This document shows positions 1 to 8,361 of a stretch of DNA of 64,000 nucleotides, in pieces (the stretch's first letter is position 1; each line of letters begins with the position of its first letter). Source of the DNA: Oscillospiraceae bacterium (GTDB lineage Bacteria; Bacillota; Clostridia; Oscillospirales; Acutalibacteraceae). The stretch lies in NCBI GenBank assembly GCA_015066625.1, contig SVOC01000003.1, positions 100,045 through 164,044 on the forward strand, read 5' to 3'. Under the pieces are notes generated by a model. The model had not been told where the DNA came from and searched no databases. It was given only the letters and a program-made list of their open reading frames with translations. Position numbers and translations under genes: made by a program.

Positions 1-1
1 C

Positions 2-679
2 TATGCATTAAAGCAGCTTAACGTTACCGTAAGCGGCGATATCGGATGCTATACTCTGGGCTTCTCACAGCCTCTGGGTATGATTGATACCGTTCTGTGC
101 ATGGGTGCTTCCGTATCCGCACTTCACGGCAGAAATGCCGCAAACCCCGAAAACGCAAAGAAGAGCGTTGCCGTTATCGGCGACTCAACCTTCATCCATT
201 CGGGTGTTACGGGTCTTATCAACATTGCATATAACGCAACGGATTCCGTTGTTATTATTCTCGATAACTCCATTACGGGTATGACAGGTCACCAGCAGAA
301 TCCCACCACAGGCAAGAATATCAAGGGCGAGCCTGCAAATGCGGTAAGCCTTGAAGCCCTTGCAAGGGCTGTGGGAATTCAGAATGTTATCGTTGTTGAC
401 CCCTATAACCTTGCAGAAACCAAGGAAGGCATAAAGCAGGCACTTGAAGCAGACGGCCCTGCGGTTGTTATTTCAAGAAGACCCTGTGCACTTCTTAAAA
501 CCGTCAAGCATAATCCGCCTCTCAAAGTCAATGCGGATAAGTGCAGATCCTGCAAAATGTGCATGAAGATAGGCTGCCCCGCCATCAGCATGAAAGACGG
601 CAAAGCTCAGATTGACTTCACACAGTGCCTGGGCTGTAACGTATGCAGCCAGCTTTGCAAGTTCGGCGCTATCGAATAA
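2..679 (+). CDS. iorA: Indolepyruvate ferredoxin oxidoreductase subunit alpha (3' part)
   Basis: Catalytic subunit of the enzyme that oxidatively decarboxylates aryl-pyruvates (from Trp, Tyr, Phe) to aryl-acetyl-CoA with reduction of ferredoxin. The reading frame is open to the left window edge, so only about the last 225 of roughly 580-600 residues are present. Visible are the thiamine-diphosphate binding part (GDIGCYTLG near the window start, then GDSTFIHSG and the NSITGMTGHQ segment) and a C-terminal two-[4Fe-4S] ferredoxin domain with CRSCKMC and CLGCNVC clusters in the last 45 residues. iorB follows after 12 bases, so the two are cotranscribed. Truncation is due to the window edge, not a mutation. 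Confidence 0.96.
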   Translation, partial: YALKQLNVTVSGDIGCYTLGFSQPLGMIDTVLCMGASVSALHGRNAANPENAKKSVAVIGDSTFIHSGVTGLINIAYNATDSVVIILDNSITGMTGHQQNPTTGKNIKGEPANAVSLEALARAVGIQNVIVVDPYNLAETKEGIKQALEADGPAVVISRRPCALLKTVKHNPPLKVNADKCRSCKMCMKIGCPAISMKDGKAQIDFTQCLGCNVCSQLCKFGAIE

Positions 680-691
680 GAGGGGAGGAAA

Positions 692-1270
692 ATGACTATG
701 AATAAATCCATTATGATTGTAGGCGTAGGCGGTCAGGGTACTCTGCTTGCAAGCCGTATTCTCGGCGCGGCACTGCTTGACTGCGGCTACGATGTAAAGG
801 TATCGGAAGTTCACGGTATGAGCCAGCGAGGCGGCTCGGTTGTTACATATGTACGCTGGGGCGAAAAGGTTGCATCTCCCATTATCGAAAAGGGCGAGGC
901 GGATATTATTCTTGCTTTCGAACAGCTTGAAGCCGCAAGATGGCTTGAATATCTTAAACCCGACGGCAAAATTATCGTCAACACTCAGCAGATGGATCCC
1001 ATGCCCGTTGTTATGGGTGCCGCAGAATACCCCGAAGGCGTTATCGACGCAATCAGAGCCGCAGGTGCGGATGTTGAAACCCTTGACGCACTTCCCATGG
1101 CTGTTGAGGCAGGCACCGCAAAGGCGGTTAACGTTGTGCTTATCGGTGCAATGGCAAAGAATATGGCAGATGTTGATAAGGAAGTATGGCTCAAGGCTCT
1201 GCGTGAAAGCGTTCCCGCAAAGTTCCTTGACCTTAACCTCAAAGCATTTGAAATGGGATACAGCATTTAA
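692..1270 (+). CDS. iorB: Indolepyruvate ferredoxin oxidoreductase subunit beta
   Basis: Small subunit (192 aa, normal length) of the aryl-pyruvate:ferredoxin oxidoreductase; it belongs to the pyruvate ferredoxin oxidoreductase gamma/catalytic-domain family. The N-terminus has the family's GVGGQGTLLASRIL nucleotide-binding-like motif at about residues 11-24 and the HGMSQRGGSV segment. A GGGGAGG ribosome site precedes ATG 692; a second ATG at 698 would give a start two codons later. It follows iorA by 12 bases. Downstream, about 200 bases of R1 repeat separate it from paaK, with no terminator visible, so iorAB-paaK-ACT may be one transcript. Confidence 0.96.
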   Translation: MTMNKSIMIVGVGGQGTLLASRILGAALLDCGYDVKVSEVHGMSQRGGSVVTYVRWGEKVASPIIEKGEADIILAFEQLEAARWLEYLKPDGKIIVNTQQMDPMPVVMGAAEYPEGVIDAIRAAGADVETLDALPMAVEAGTAKAVNVVLIGAMAKNMADVDKEVWLKALRESVPAKFLDLNLKAFEMGYSI

Positions 1271-1318
1271 GTGCAGAGTGCAAAGTGTCGGATAGGCTCC
1301 GCCTATGACCGATTTTAA
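1271..1318 (+). repeat. R1 repeat, partial left unit (copy A)
   Basis: Partial copy of the R1 family: a heptad-like GTGCAGAGTGCAAAG arm followed by hairpin h1 (ATAGGC-TCC-GCCTAT) and a short spacer. It directly adjoins the complete copy at 1319-1438 and repeats its left half, so it looks like a tandem duplication of the left unit. Confidence 0.85.
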
Positions 1319-1438
1319 GTGAAAAGTTAAGAGTGAAGAGTGAAAAGTGTCGGATAGGCTCCGCCTATGACCGATTATATAAATGGGTAAGGGCGAAGCC
1401 CTTCCATAACTATTCACTTTTCATTATTCACTATTCAC
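1319..1438 (+). repeat. R1 repeat, complete 120-bp copy A
   Basis: Complete unit of the interspersed R1 family. Order: 29-nt left arm of four GTGAAnA-like heptads (1319-1347), hairpin h1 CGGATAGGC-TCC-GCCTATGACCG, spacer, hairpin h2 AAGGGC-GAA-GCCCTT, then a 29-nt right arm (1410-1438) that is an imperfect reverse complement of the left arm. The whole unit can fold as a long stem carrying two hairpin arms. It lies between iorB and paaK in a probably transcribed gap. Other copies are at 3578, 18545, 33706 and a decayed one at 57730. Confidence 0.9.
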
Positions 1439-1475
1439 TTTGTTTGAATAATTCAATAAGAAAGAAGATGACCCT

Positions 1476-2783
1476 ATGGCAAAATACTATCAGCCTGAAA
1501 TCGAAACCGCATCCCTTGAAGAAATCAGGGCGATGCAAAGCGAAAAGCTTGTAAAGCAGGTAAAGCGCGTTTATGAAAACGTTGAGTATTACCGTAATCT
1601 TATGGACGAAAAGGGTGTTACACCCGATGACATCAAGTCCATTGATGACCTTCACAAGCTTCCTTTCCTCACAAAAGCTGACCTTCGTGACGCTTATCCC
1701 TACGGTCTTCTGGGTACTGACCTTAAAAACTGCGTGAGAATCCATTCCACCAGCGGCACAACAGGCAGAAGAGTTGTTGCATTCTATACCAAGAACGATA
1801 TTGAACTCTGGGATGACTGCTGTGCACGTGCTCTTGTTGCGGCAGGTGCATCGGACGAGGATGTTTGTCAGGTTGCGTACGGCTACGGTCTTTTCACAGG
1901 CGGCTTCGGTCTTAACGGCGGTTCACAGAAGGTAGGCTGCCTTACTCTGCCTATGTCGTCGGGTAATACAGAGCGTCAGATTCAGTTTATGCAGGATTTA
2001 CACTCAACAGTTATCTGCTGCACACCTTCATATGCGGCTTATATGGGTGAAACCCTTAAAGAAATGGGTCTTACTCCCGATGACCTTGACCTTAAAGCAG
2101 GCATTTTCGGTGCAGAGCCCTGGACTGAGGAGATGCGCCGTGACATTGAAAAAGCACTTGGCATAAAGGCTTATGATATTTACGGTCTTACCGAATCAAC
2201 AGGTCCCGGTGTTGCTTTTGAATGTGAAGAGCAGACGGGTATGCACATCAACGAAGACCACTTCTATGCAGAAATCATTGACCCCGAAACAGGCGAGGTT
2301 CTTCCCGAAGGCTCAAAGGGTGAGCTTGTGTTCACAAGCCTTGATAAGGAAGGCTTCCCTCTTCTTAGATACCGCACAAGAGATATCTGCGTTCTTTCAA
2401 GAAAGAAGTGCTCCTGCGGCAGAACCCTCATCAAAATGGCAAAGCCCATGGGCAGAAGCGACGATATGATGATTATCCGCGGCGTCAATGTATTCCCCTC
2501 ACAGATTGAAACCGTTCTTCTCAAAGAGGGCTACACACCCAACTACCTTATCGAGGTTGACCGTGTGAATAATACGGATACCCTTGACGTTTCCGTTGAG
2601 CTTACTCCCGACCAGTTCTCCGATACGGTCAAAGACCTTTCAATCAAAGAAAAATCACTTGCAAACGCAATCAAGACAATGGTTGGCGTTGTTCCCAAGG
2701 TTCACCTTGTTGCACCCAAGACCATCACAAGAAGCGAAGGCAAAGCAGTCAGAGTTATTGATAAGCGTAAGCTTCACGATTAA
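1476..2783 (+). CDS. paaK: Phenylacetate--CoA ligase
   Basis: ATP-dependent ligase (435 aa, usual length) that forms aryl-acetyl-CoA plus AMP and PPi; in anaerobes with IorAB it can also run toward free acid with ATP formation (inference). An adenylate-forming fold is shown by the P-loop STSGTTGRR near residue 90, YGLTESTGPG near 235, the RYRTRD hinge region, and a PaaK-type C-terminal domain (MIIRGVNVFPSQIE near 330). The start follows an AAGAAAGAAG purine stretch. It sits between iorAB and an ACT-domain gene, a combination common in amino-acid-fermenting Clostridia. The exact aryl substrate is not shown by the sequence. Confidence 0.94.
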   Translation: MAKYYQPEIETASLEEIRAMQSEKLVKQVKRVYENVEYYRNLMDEKGVTPDDIKSIDDLHKLPFLTKADLRDAYPYGLLGTDLKNCVRIHSTSGTTGRRVVAFYTKNDIELWDDCCARALVAAGASDEDVCQVAYGYGLFTGGFGLNGGSQKVGCLTLPMSSGNTERQIQFMQDLHSTVICCTPSYAAYMGETLKEMGLTPDDLDLKAGIFGAEPWTEEMRRDIEKALGIKAYDIYGLTESTGPGVAFECEEQTGMHINEDHFYAEIIDPETGEVLPEGSKGELVFTSLDKEGFPLLRYRTRDICVLSRKKCSCGRTLIKMAKPMGRSDDMMIIRGVNVFPSQIETVLLKEGYTPNYLIEVDRVNNTDTLDVSVELTPDQFSDTVKDLSIKEKSLANAIKTMVGVVPKVHLVAPKTITRSEGKAVRVIDKRKLHD

Positions 2784-2801
2784 TGAAAGGAGTCAGAAGA
2801 A

Positions 2802-3224
2802 ATGAGCGTTAAACAGATTTCGGTTTTTATTGAAAACAAAACAGGCAAGCTTGCAGAGGCTACCCGTTTTATTGCAGACCACAACATCAACCTCAGAGCC
2901 CTTTCAATAGCGGATACTCAGGATTTCGGTATTCTCAGAATTATCTGCGATGACCCCAAAACGGCGGATGCCGCACTGAAAGAGGGCGGTTACATCACAA
3001 CGGTGACCGATGTTCTTGCCGCAGCTATTTCGGATACTCCCGGCAGCCTTGCAGCAATTCTTGAAGTTCTTTCCGAGGCGAAGGTAACTGTTGAATATAC
3101 CTATGCTTTCAACTCCTCAAAGGCAGGCGCATATATGATTTTCCGCGTTGACGATAATCAGCTTGCCGCCGCAGCTCTTGCAGGCGCAGGTATCAGAACC
3201 GCAAATCAGGAAGATTTATTTTAA
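2802..3224 (+). CDS. Tandem ACT-domain protein
   Basis: Small cytoplasmic protein (140 aa) made of two ACT domains (about residues 4-65 and 72-138). The first begins KQISVFIENKTGKLAEATRFIADHN-like and the second DTPGSLAAILEVLSEA-like, each with the turn that binds amino acids in this family. ACT tandems next to ior/paaK are thought to sense aromatic amino acids; that role is inferred from position only. It has an AAAGGAG ribosome site, lies 18 bases after paaK, and is followed by a strong terminator, so it is the last gene of the ior operon. Confidence 0.88.
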   Translation: MSVKQISVFIENKTGKLAEATRFIADHNINLRALSIADTQDFGILRIICDDPKTADAALKEGGYITTVTDVLAAAISDTPGSLAAILEVLSEAKVTVEYTYAFNSSKAGAYMIFRVDDNQLAAAALAGAGIRTANQEDLF

Positions 3225-3229
3225 CCCAA

Positions 3230-3252
3230 AGCTCCCTTCGGGGAGCTTTTTT
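3230..3252 (+). terminator. Rho-independent terminator of the ior-paaK operon
   Basis: Stem AGCTCCC / GGGAGCT closed by a TTCG tetraloop and followed by TTTTTT, five bases after the ACT gene stop codon. Confidence 0.95.
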
Positions 3253-3274
3253 GCTGTTAATTTTAAATTACATC

Positions 3275-3303
3275 TTGAAAAAGTAATCATAATGTGTTAG
3301 ACT
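3275..3303 (+). promoter_or_regulatory. Promoter of the pheST T-box transcript
   Basis: TTGAAA (3275-3280), 17-base spacer, TAGACT (3298-3303), placing the transcript start a few bases before the T-box stem I. The -10 box is imperfect. Confidence 0.65.
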
Positions 3304-3309
3304 GTTACG

Positions 3310-3566
3310 GATATAAAAACGCAGTGACCGGGAGAGTAAGCAATTTTCAGGCACACAGAGAATGTCCGTCATCGGCTGTAAGCGGACTGTGCAGGGCTTT
3401 GCCGAAGTTCACCCGTTAGCGGTGCACCTGAATTCAGTAGGGTGCAACGGCGGCCTCCGTTACGGGCAAAAGAGCGCACGGTATGTATTTGCCGTGAACG
3501 CAGGGTGGTACCGCGGATTTTATTCGTCCCTCGTCATCTTCGGATGACGGGGGATTGATGTTTTTT
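3310..3566 (+). ncRNA. T-box leader (tRNA-Phe sensing) of pheST
   Basis: cis-acting RNA that binds uncharged tRNA and prevents termination. The highly conserved T-box AGGGTGGTACCGCG is at about 3502-3515. A UUC phenylalanine codon at 3408-3410 in the GAAGUUCACC context fits the stem I specifier loop and matches the downstream pheS. The terminator stem CCTCGTCATC / GATGACGGGG with a TTCG loop ends in TTTTTT at 3561-3566; its 5' side overlaps the antiterminator. Specifier assignment is by eye. A double R1 repeat follows between this leader and pheS. Confidence 0.95.
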
Positions 3567-3577
3567 AGAAAACGTCA

Positions 3578-3822
3578 GTGAAAAGTTAAGAGTGAATAGT
3601 GAAGAGTGTCGGATAGGCTCCGCCTATGACCGTTTTAAAGTGAAAAGTTAAGAGTGAATAGTGAAAAGTGTCGGATAGGCTCCGCCTATGACCGATTATA
3701 TAAATGGGTAAGGGCGAAGCCCTTCCATAACTCTTCACTATTCATTATTCACTATTCACTTAACGAATGGGTAAGGGCAAAGCCCTTCCATAACTATTCA
3801 CTATTCATTATTCACTGTTCAC
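3578..3822 (+). repeat. R1 repeat, doubled copy B in the pheST leader
   Basis: Expanded R1 copy with two left arm+h1 units (arms at 3578-3606 and 3640-3668) followed by two h2+right arm units (right arms at 3731-3759 and 3794-3822). The expansion is balanced: left and right arms remain equal in number. It lies after the T-box terminator and ends about 35 bases before the pheS start, so it is part of the pheST messenger. An apparent small reading frame through it is repeat sequence, not a gene. Confidence 0.9.
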
Positions 3823-3856
3823 TTATCAATCGTAAATTAAGAAAGGATGATATAAA

Positions 3857-4936
3857 ATGACTCAGAAATCACTTGAATTAAAGCAGCTTTTTGAGACAAA
3901 GATTGCCGCAGTTCAGGCAACGGCGGAAATCGAACAGCTCAGAATTGAATTCCTGGGCAAAAAAGGCTCGGTTGCAGCTCTTATGCAGGAGCTTCGCAAC
4001 GTACCCAACGATCAGAAGAAAGAGGCAGGCCAGAAAATAAACGAAACAAAGCAGTTTATTGAGCAGGCAATTGCCGAAAAAATCACGGAGCTTAAGGCGC
4101 TCGAGGAGCAGAAGCTTATCGATTCGGCAGAAAGCTACGACGAATCAATGCCCACCGATGCAGACCTCGGTTCATACCACCCCATTACTCTCACTCGCCG
4201 CAGAGCAGAGAATATCTTCCTGAGCATGGGCTTCACCATTGAGGATTATTCCGAAATCACCGATGATTTCAACTGCTTTGAGGCTCTGAATATCCCCAAG
4301 CATCACCCTGCACGAGATATGCAGGATACCTATTACCTGAGCACGGGTCAGCTTCTCAAAACCCATACCTCCGCGGCTCAGAATACCATTCTCCGCAAGT
4401 ATGCAAAGAATCTTGAAAACGGCAATCCCATCCGTGCAATCTTCCCCGGCAGATGCTTCAGAAACGAAAAGATTGATGCCTGCCACGAAAACACCTTCTT
4501 CCAGATGGAAGGTATTATGGTTGATAAGGATATTTCAATTTCAAACCTTATTTACTTTATGAAAACAATGCTTTCGGAAGTGTTCCAGAAGGATATCACC
4601 GTCAGACTCCGCCCCGGTTTCTTCCCCTTTGTTGAGCCCGGCTTCGAGCTTGACATTCAGTGCACAATCTGTAAGGGTAAGGGCTGCCCCTCCTGCAAGG
4701 ATTCGGGCTGGCTTGAGCTCTGCCCCTGCGGTATGATTCATCCCAATGTTCTCACTGCCGCAGGCATCGACCCCGAAAAATACATCGGCTTCGCTTTCGG
4801 TCTGGGTATGACAAGACTTGCAATGATGACATACGGCGTCAAGGATATCCGTGTGTTCAACAGCGGCAGCCTTAAATCACTTTCACAGTTCACCGAAAAA
4901 TCATTCACAAGACCCGAAGAAAGCAAGGAGGCATAA
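3857..4936 (+). CDS. pheS: Phenylalanine--tRNA ligase subunit alpha
   Basis: Catalytic class II aminoacyl-tRNA synthetase subunit (359 aa; family 340-360) charging tRNA-Phe as an (alpha-beta)2 complex with PheT. N-terminal coiled coil (residues about 1-85), then the class II core with motif 2 around FPGRCFRNEKIDACHENTFFQMEG and motif 3 around GFAFGLGMTRLAM. A cysteine-rich loop (CTICKGKGCPSC, then CPCG) corresponds to the CxxC..CxxC segment seen in other Firmicute PheS proteins. AGAAAGGATG ribosome site; pheT follows after 3 bases. Regulated by the T-box at 3310-3566. Confidence 0.98.
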   Translation: MTQKSLELKQLFETKIAAVQATAEIEQLRIEFLGKKGSVAALMQELRNVPNDQKKEAGQKINETKQFIEQAIAEKITELKALEEQKLIDSAESYDESMPTDADLGSYHPITLTRRRAENIFLSMGFTIEDYSEITDDFNCFEALNIPKHHPARDMQDTYYLSTGQLLKTHTSAAQNTILRKYAKNLENGNPIRAIFPGRCFRNEKIDACHENTFFQMEGIMVDKDISISNLIYFMKTMLSEVFQKDITVRLRPGFFPFVEPGFELDIQCTICKGKGCPSCKDSGWLELCPCGMIHPNVLTAAGIDPEKYIGFAFGLGMTRLAMMTYGVKDIRVFNSGSLKSLSQFTEKSFTRPEESKEA

Positions 4937-4939
4937 GCA

Positions 4940-7300
4940 ATGTTTGTATCAATTAACTGGATTAAAGATTATGTTGACCTTGACGGAATAGACATCAAAA
5001 AGCTTATTGAAAGCTTTACTCTTGCAACCGCCGAGGTTGAAGATATTATCGAAAAGGGTGCGGATATCGACAAGGTTGTTGTCGGCGAAATCCTTTCTGT
5101 TGAAAACCATCCCAATTCAAAGAAGCTCCACCTTCTCAAGGTTGATGCAGGTGAGAAGGTATGCAATATCGTTTGCGGCGCACCCAACGTTGCCGTAGGT
5201 CAGAAGGTTGCCCTTGCACTTGCAGGCGGCAGAGTATGCGGCGGCGAAATCAAGGTTGCAACCGTTGCAGGCTTTGAATCCGAGGGTATGTGCTGCTCCG
5301 AAAAAGAGCTTGGCATCAGTGACGACCACGGCGGAATCATGGAGCTTGACCCTTCACTGAAAAACGGCACAAACATCAAGGATATCTTCCCCATTGACGA
5401 TATTATTTTCGAGGTTGATAACAAATCGCTCACAAACCGCCCCGACCTCTGGGGTCACTACGGCATTGCAAGAGAGCTTGCAGCCCTTGCAGGCAGAGAA
5501 CTCAAGCCCCTTGAAATGGGCGACCTTTCATATGACGGCGACGAGGAAGTTGAAGTTACCGTGGGCAGAGAAGACCTTGTTTACAGATATTCCTGCATCA
5601 AAATGGATAACATCACCAAGAACAAGAGCCCTCTTGATATGAGAATCCGCCTTTTCTACTGCGGTATGAGAGGCATCAACCTTCTTGCGGACGTTACAAA
5701 CTACATTATGCTTGAAATCGGTCAGCCTACCCACGCATTTGCAGGCGGCTCAATCGATAAAATTGTTGTCACAACTCCCAAGGAGAAGATGAATTTCAAG
5801 ACCCTTGACGGCGTTGAAAGACTTATTGATGAAGAAACTCTTATGATTTGTAACGGCGAAGAGCCCGTAGGCATTGCAGGCATTATGGGCGGTCTTGAAT
5901 CCGAAATCGTTGAGGATACAGGCTCCGTTGTGCTTGAAAGCGCAAACTTTGACGGCGTAAGCATCCGTAAATCATCGTCAAGACTGGGTCACAGAACCGA
6001 TGCCAGCGCAAGATATGAAAAGATGCTTGACCCCGAGCTTACCCTTGATGCGGTAGGCCGTTTCGTAAAGCTTGTCAAGGATATTGACAGCGGCGCAAGG
6101 GTTGCATCAAAGCTTACGGATAAGTATGTTAAGAAATATCCCGAAATCAGCCTTACCTTCGATAAGAAATATGTTGACCGCTACACGGGTATCGACATCA
6201 GCCACGAGCAGATTGTAAAAACTCTCACGGCTCTCGGCTTCGGCATCGACTACGCAGAGGGTGTTTACACCGTGAAGGTTCCCTCATGGCGTGCAACAAA
6301 GGATGTTACAATCAAGGCTGACATCATTGAAGAAATCACCCGTATTTACGGCTACGATAACTTTAAAATTTCAACAACCGCAAGCCCCCTGAAGCCCGTT
6401 CCCAACGACTACGCAAGGCTTGAGGATGCGGAAATCAAGGATATTCTTGTTAAGAAATATGCCTTCCACGAGGTGCATTCATATGTATGGTGTGACGGCA
6501 GAAAGTTCAAGAAGCTGGGCATTGAGGTTGAGGATAACGTAAAGGTTCTCAATATCGAAAACTCCGATAACGGCGTTCTGCGTAATTCAATGCTTCCCAC
6601 ACTCCTTGTTATGGCGCAGGAGAACAAGGATTTTGCCGATAAATACAGCATCTTCGAAATCGGCAGAGTTGTTGACGGCACGGTTAACGGTCTTTGCAAC
6701 GAGAAAAAGCGCTTGGGTGCCGTAATCTACGATAAGAGCGGCAACGAAAAGGCTGCATACCTCAAAGCCGTTGAAATCATCAACTGCATTGTCGGTAACA
6801 TCAAGCAGAAGCAGGCAGGCTACGCAAAGATTGCTCCCGAGCACGCATGGCAGCATCCCAAGAACACTGCGGAAATTCTTATCGACGGCAAGAAGGCAGG
6901 CGTTCTTTGCGCACTTCATCCCTCAAACCGTGCAAAGCTTGATAAAACTGCCGCCGCAGTCTGCTTTGAAATCGATATGGATGATTTCAGCGCAATCAAT
7001 GCAAATTCAATTCTTTTCCGCGAGCCCAGCACACAGCAGTCAACCTGGTATGACCTGTCACTTGTTCTTGCGGAAAACACAAAATATTCAGACCTTGCCG
7101 CCTGCTGGAATGCTCTCGGACTTGCAGAGCTTGAAAGCTCAAAGGTTATCGATACCTATGAAAAAGACGGCATAAAGAGTATCACCGTGCGCCTTGTGTT
7201 TGCCGCAATGGACAGAACCCTTGAAATGGAAGAGGTTCAGGGCTGGATTGACACAATCCTTGCTAACCTTGCAAACATCGGCGTAACCCTCAGAGCGTAA
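4940..7300 (+). CDS. pheT: Phenylalanine--tRNA ligase subunit beta
   Basis: Large subunit (786 aa, usual about 790-805) of the cytoplasmic PheRS tetramer. Domains in order: N-terminal EMAP-like tRNA-binding domain (about 40-150; VGEILSVENHPNSKKLHLLKVD), B3/B4 editing domain (about 205-380; GIMGG motif), B5 domain (about 400-475), the inactive class II-like core, and the C-terminal FDX-ACB anticodon-binding domain (about 695-786; REPSTQQSTWYDLSLV). AAGGAGG site overlapping the pheS end. Second gene of the T-box-controlled operon, followed by a hairpin. Confidence 0.98.
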   Translation: MFVSINWIKDYVDLDGIDIKKLIESFTLATAEVEDIIEKGADIDKVVVGEILSVENHPNSKKLHLLKVDAGEKVCNIVCGAPNVAVGQKVALALAGGRVCGGEIKVATVAGFESEGMCCSEKELGISDDHGGIMELDPSLKNGTNIKDIFPIDDIIFEVDNKSLTNRPDLWGHYGIARELAALAGRELKPLEMGDLSYDGDEEVEVTVGREDLVYRYSCIKMDNITKNKSPLDMRIRLFYCGMRGINLLADVTNYIMLEIGQPTHAFAGGSIDKIVVTTPKEKMNFKTLDGVERLIDEETLMICNGEEPVGIAGIMGGLESEIVEDTGSVVLESANFDGVSIRKSSSRLGHRTDASARYEKMLDPELTLDAVGRFVKLVKDIDSGARVASKLTDKYVKKYPEISLTFDKKYVDRYTGIDISHEQIVKTLTALGFGIDYAEGVYTVKVPSWRATKDVTIKADIIEEITRIYGYDNFKISTTASPLKPVPNDYARLEDAEIKDILVKKYAFHEVHSYVWCDGRKFKKLGIEVEDNVKVLNIENSDNGVLRNSMLPTLLVMAQENKDFADKYSIFEIGRVVDGTVNGLCNEKKRLGAVIYDKSGNEKAAYLKAVEIINCIVGNIKQKQAGYAKIAPEHAWQHPKNTAEILIDGKKAGVLCALHPSNRAKLDKTAAAVCFEIDMDDFSAINANSILFREPSTQQSTWYDLSLVLAENTKYSDLAACWNALGLAELESSKVIDTYEKDGIKSITVRLVFAAMDRTLEMEEVQGWIDTILANLANIGVTLRA

Positions 7301-7311
7301 ATTCACCGTAG

Positions 7312-7341
7312 GGACAGCCCTTGCGGCTGTCCTTTGCTTTT
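7312..7341 (+). terminator. Probable terminator after pheT
   Basis: Stem GGACAGCC / GGCTGTCC followed by a T-rich tail (TTTGCTTTT). The T tract is interrupted, so termination may be partial. Confidence 0.65.
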
Positions 7342-7361
7342 AATTGAAAGGAAGAACTTCT

Positions 7362-8306
7362 ATGCTTAAAATAGGTCTTGTGGGCGTTGGCGGCATAAGC
7401 GGTGCCCATATTCCCGCATGGGAAGAAATGCAGGATGCCGAGCTTGTTGCAATCTGCGATATCCGTACGGAAAGAATGGAAAAATACCCCGACAAGCGTC
7501 ATTACACCGATTTTGACGAAATGCTTGCCAACGAAGAGCTTGATATTCTTGATATCTGCCTTCCCACCTATCTTCACGCGGATTTTGCAGTGAAGGCTAT
7601 GGAAAAGGGTATAAACGTTATCTGCGAAAAGCCCATTTCTCTCAAAGAAGAGGATGTAAAGCGTGTTTACGAAACCGCAGAGAAAAACAATGTTAAATTT
7701 ATGGTTGCTCAGGTGCTCCGTTTCTGGCCCGAATACGAGCTTCTCAAAGAGATTTACGATTCGAAGAGATACGGCAAGCTCCTTTCGGGTACTATGATAA
7801 GACTGGGCGGCTACCCCAAATGGAGCTGGGACGGCTGGATGATGGATGAAAAGAGAAGCGGTCTTGTACCCTTTGACCTTCACATTCACGACCTTGACTT
7901 TATGGTTTATGCTTTCGGTATGCCCAAGGTTGCGCATCAGTACCGTTCAAAGCTTCCCAAGCAGGATTTTATCAGCCTCACCTATGATTTCGGTGATTTT
8001 TCAATCAATTCCGAGGCTTCCTGGTATGCAACCTGCTATCCCTTTACCGCAGAGTTCAGATTCCAGTTTGAGGATGCTCTTGTTTCAAACGAAAACGGTA
8101 AGATGATGATTTATCTCAAAGACGATGAGAAAATCGACCTTTCACAGCAGGCAGAGGGCGACACAGGTGCAATCAACCTGCCCAAGAGCGATGCCTATGC
8201 AAACGAAATCATTTACTTTGCGGACTGCGTGAAGAACAACAAGCCCGTTGAAAAGGTTAAACCCGAAGAGCTTGAATGTGTTCTTAAAATCCTTAACAGC
8301 ATCTGA
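7362..8306 (+). CDS. Gfo/Idh/MocA family oxidoreductase
   Basis: NAD(P)-dependent sugar or cyclitol dehydrogenase family protein (314 aa). The Rossmann motif GLVGVGGISGAHIPAW is at the N-terminus, with the catalytic EKPIS motif near residue 93 and DLHIHDLDFM near 170, matching the D/H catalytic region of the family's C-terminal domain. The ATG at 7362 is preferred to the upstream TTG at 7344 because the GAAAGGAAG ribosome site lies between them. Transcribed alone between two terminators. The substrate cannot be told from sequence. Confidence 0.88.
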   Translation: MLKIGLVGVGGISGAHIPAWEEMQDAELVAICDIRTERMEKYPDKRHYTDFDEMLANEELDILDICLPTYLHADFAVKAMEKGINVICEKPISLKEEDVKRVYETAEKNNVKFMVAQVLRFWPEYELLKEIYDSKRYGKLLSGTMIRLGGYPKWSWDGWMMDEKRSGLVPFDLHIHDLDFMVYAFGMPKVAHQYRSKLPKQDFISLTYDFGDFSINSEASWYATCYPFTAEFRFQFEDALVSNENGKMMIYLKDDEKIDLSQQAEGDTGAINLPKSDAYANEIIYFADCVKNNKPVEKVKPEELECVLKILNSI

Positions 8307-8318
8307 TGAAAAAACTAA

Positions 8319-8356
8319 TCCCCGATGAAGTGCTATCACTTCGTCGGGGATTTTTG
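8319..8356. terminator. Bidirectional terminator between convergent genes
   Basis: Stem TCCCCGAtGAAGTG / CACTTCgTCGGGGA with T runs on both strands; serves the Gfo gene (plus) and the PHP operon (minus). Confidence 0.92.
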
Positions 8357-8361
8357 TGTGT

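Noticed and set aside
473..1417. Long minus-strand open frame (314 codons) opposite iorB and the repeat
   Set aside because: It is antisense to iorA/iorB, which have clear family motifs, and extends through R1 repeat DNA; no ribosome site or family signal.
3654..3860. 68-codon plus-strand frame before pheS
   Set aside because: Its translation is just the R1 repeat (RIGSAYDRLYKWVRAKPFHN type, repeated); similar peptides come from every R1 copy.
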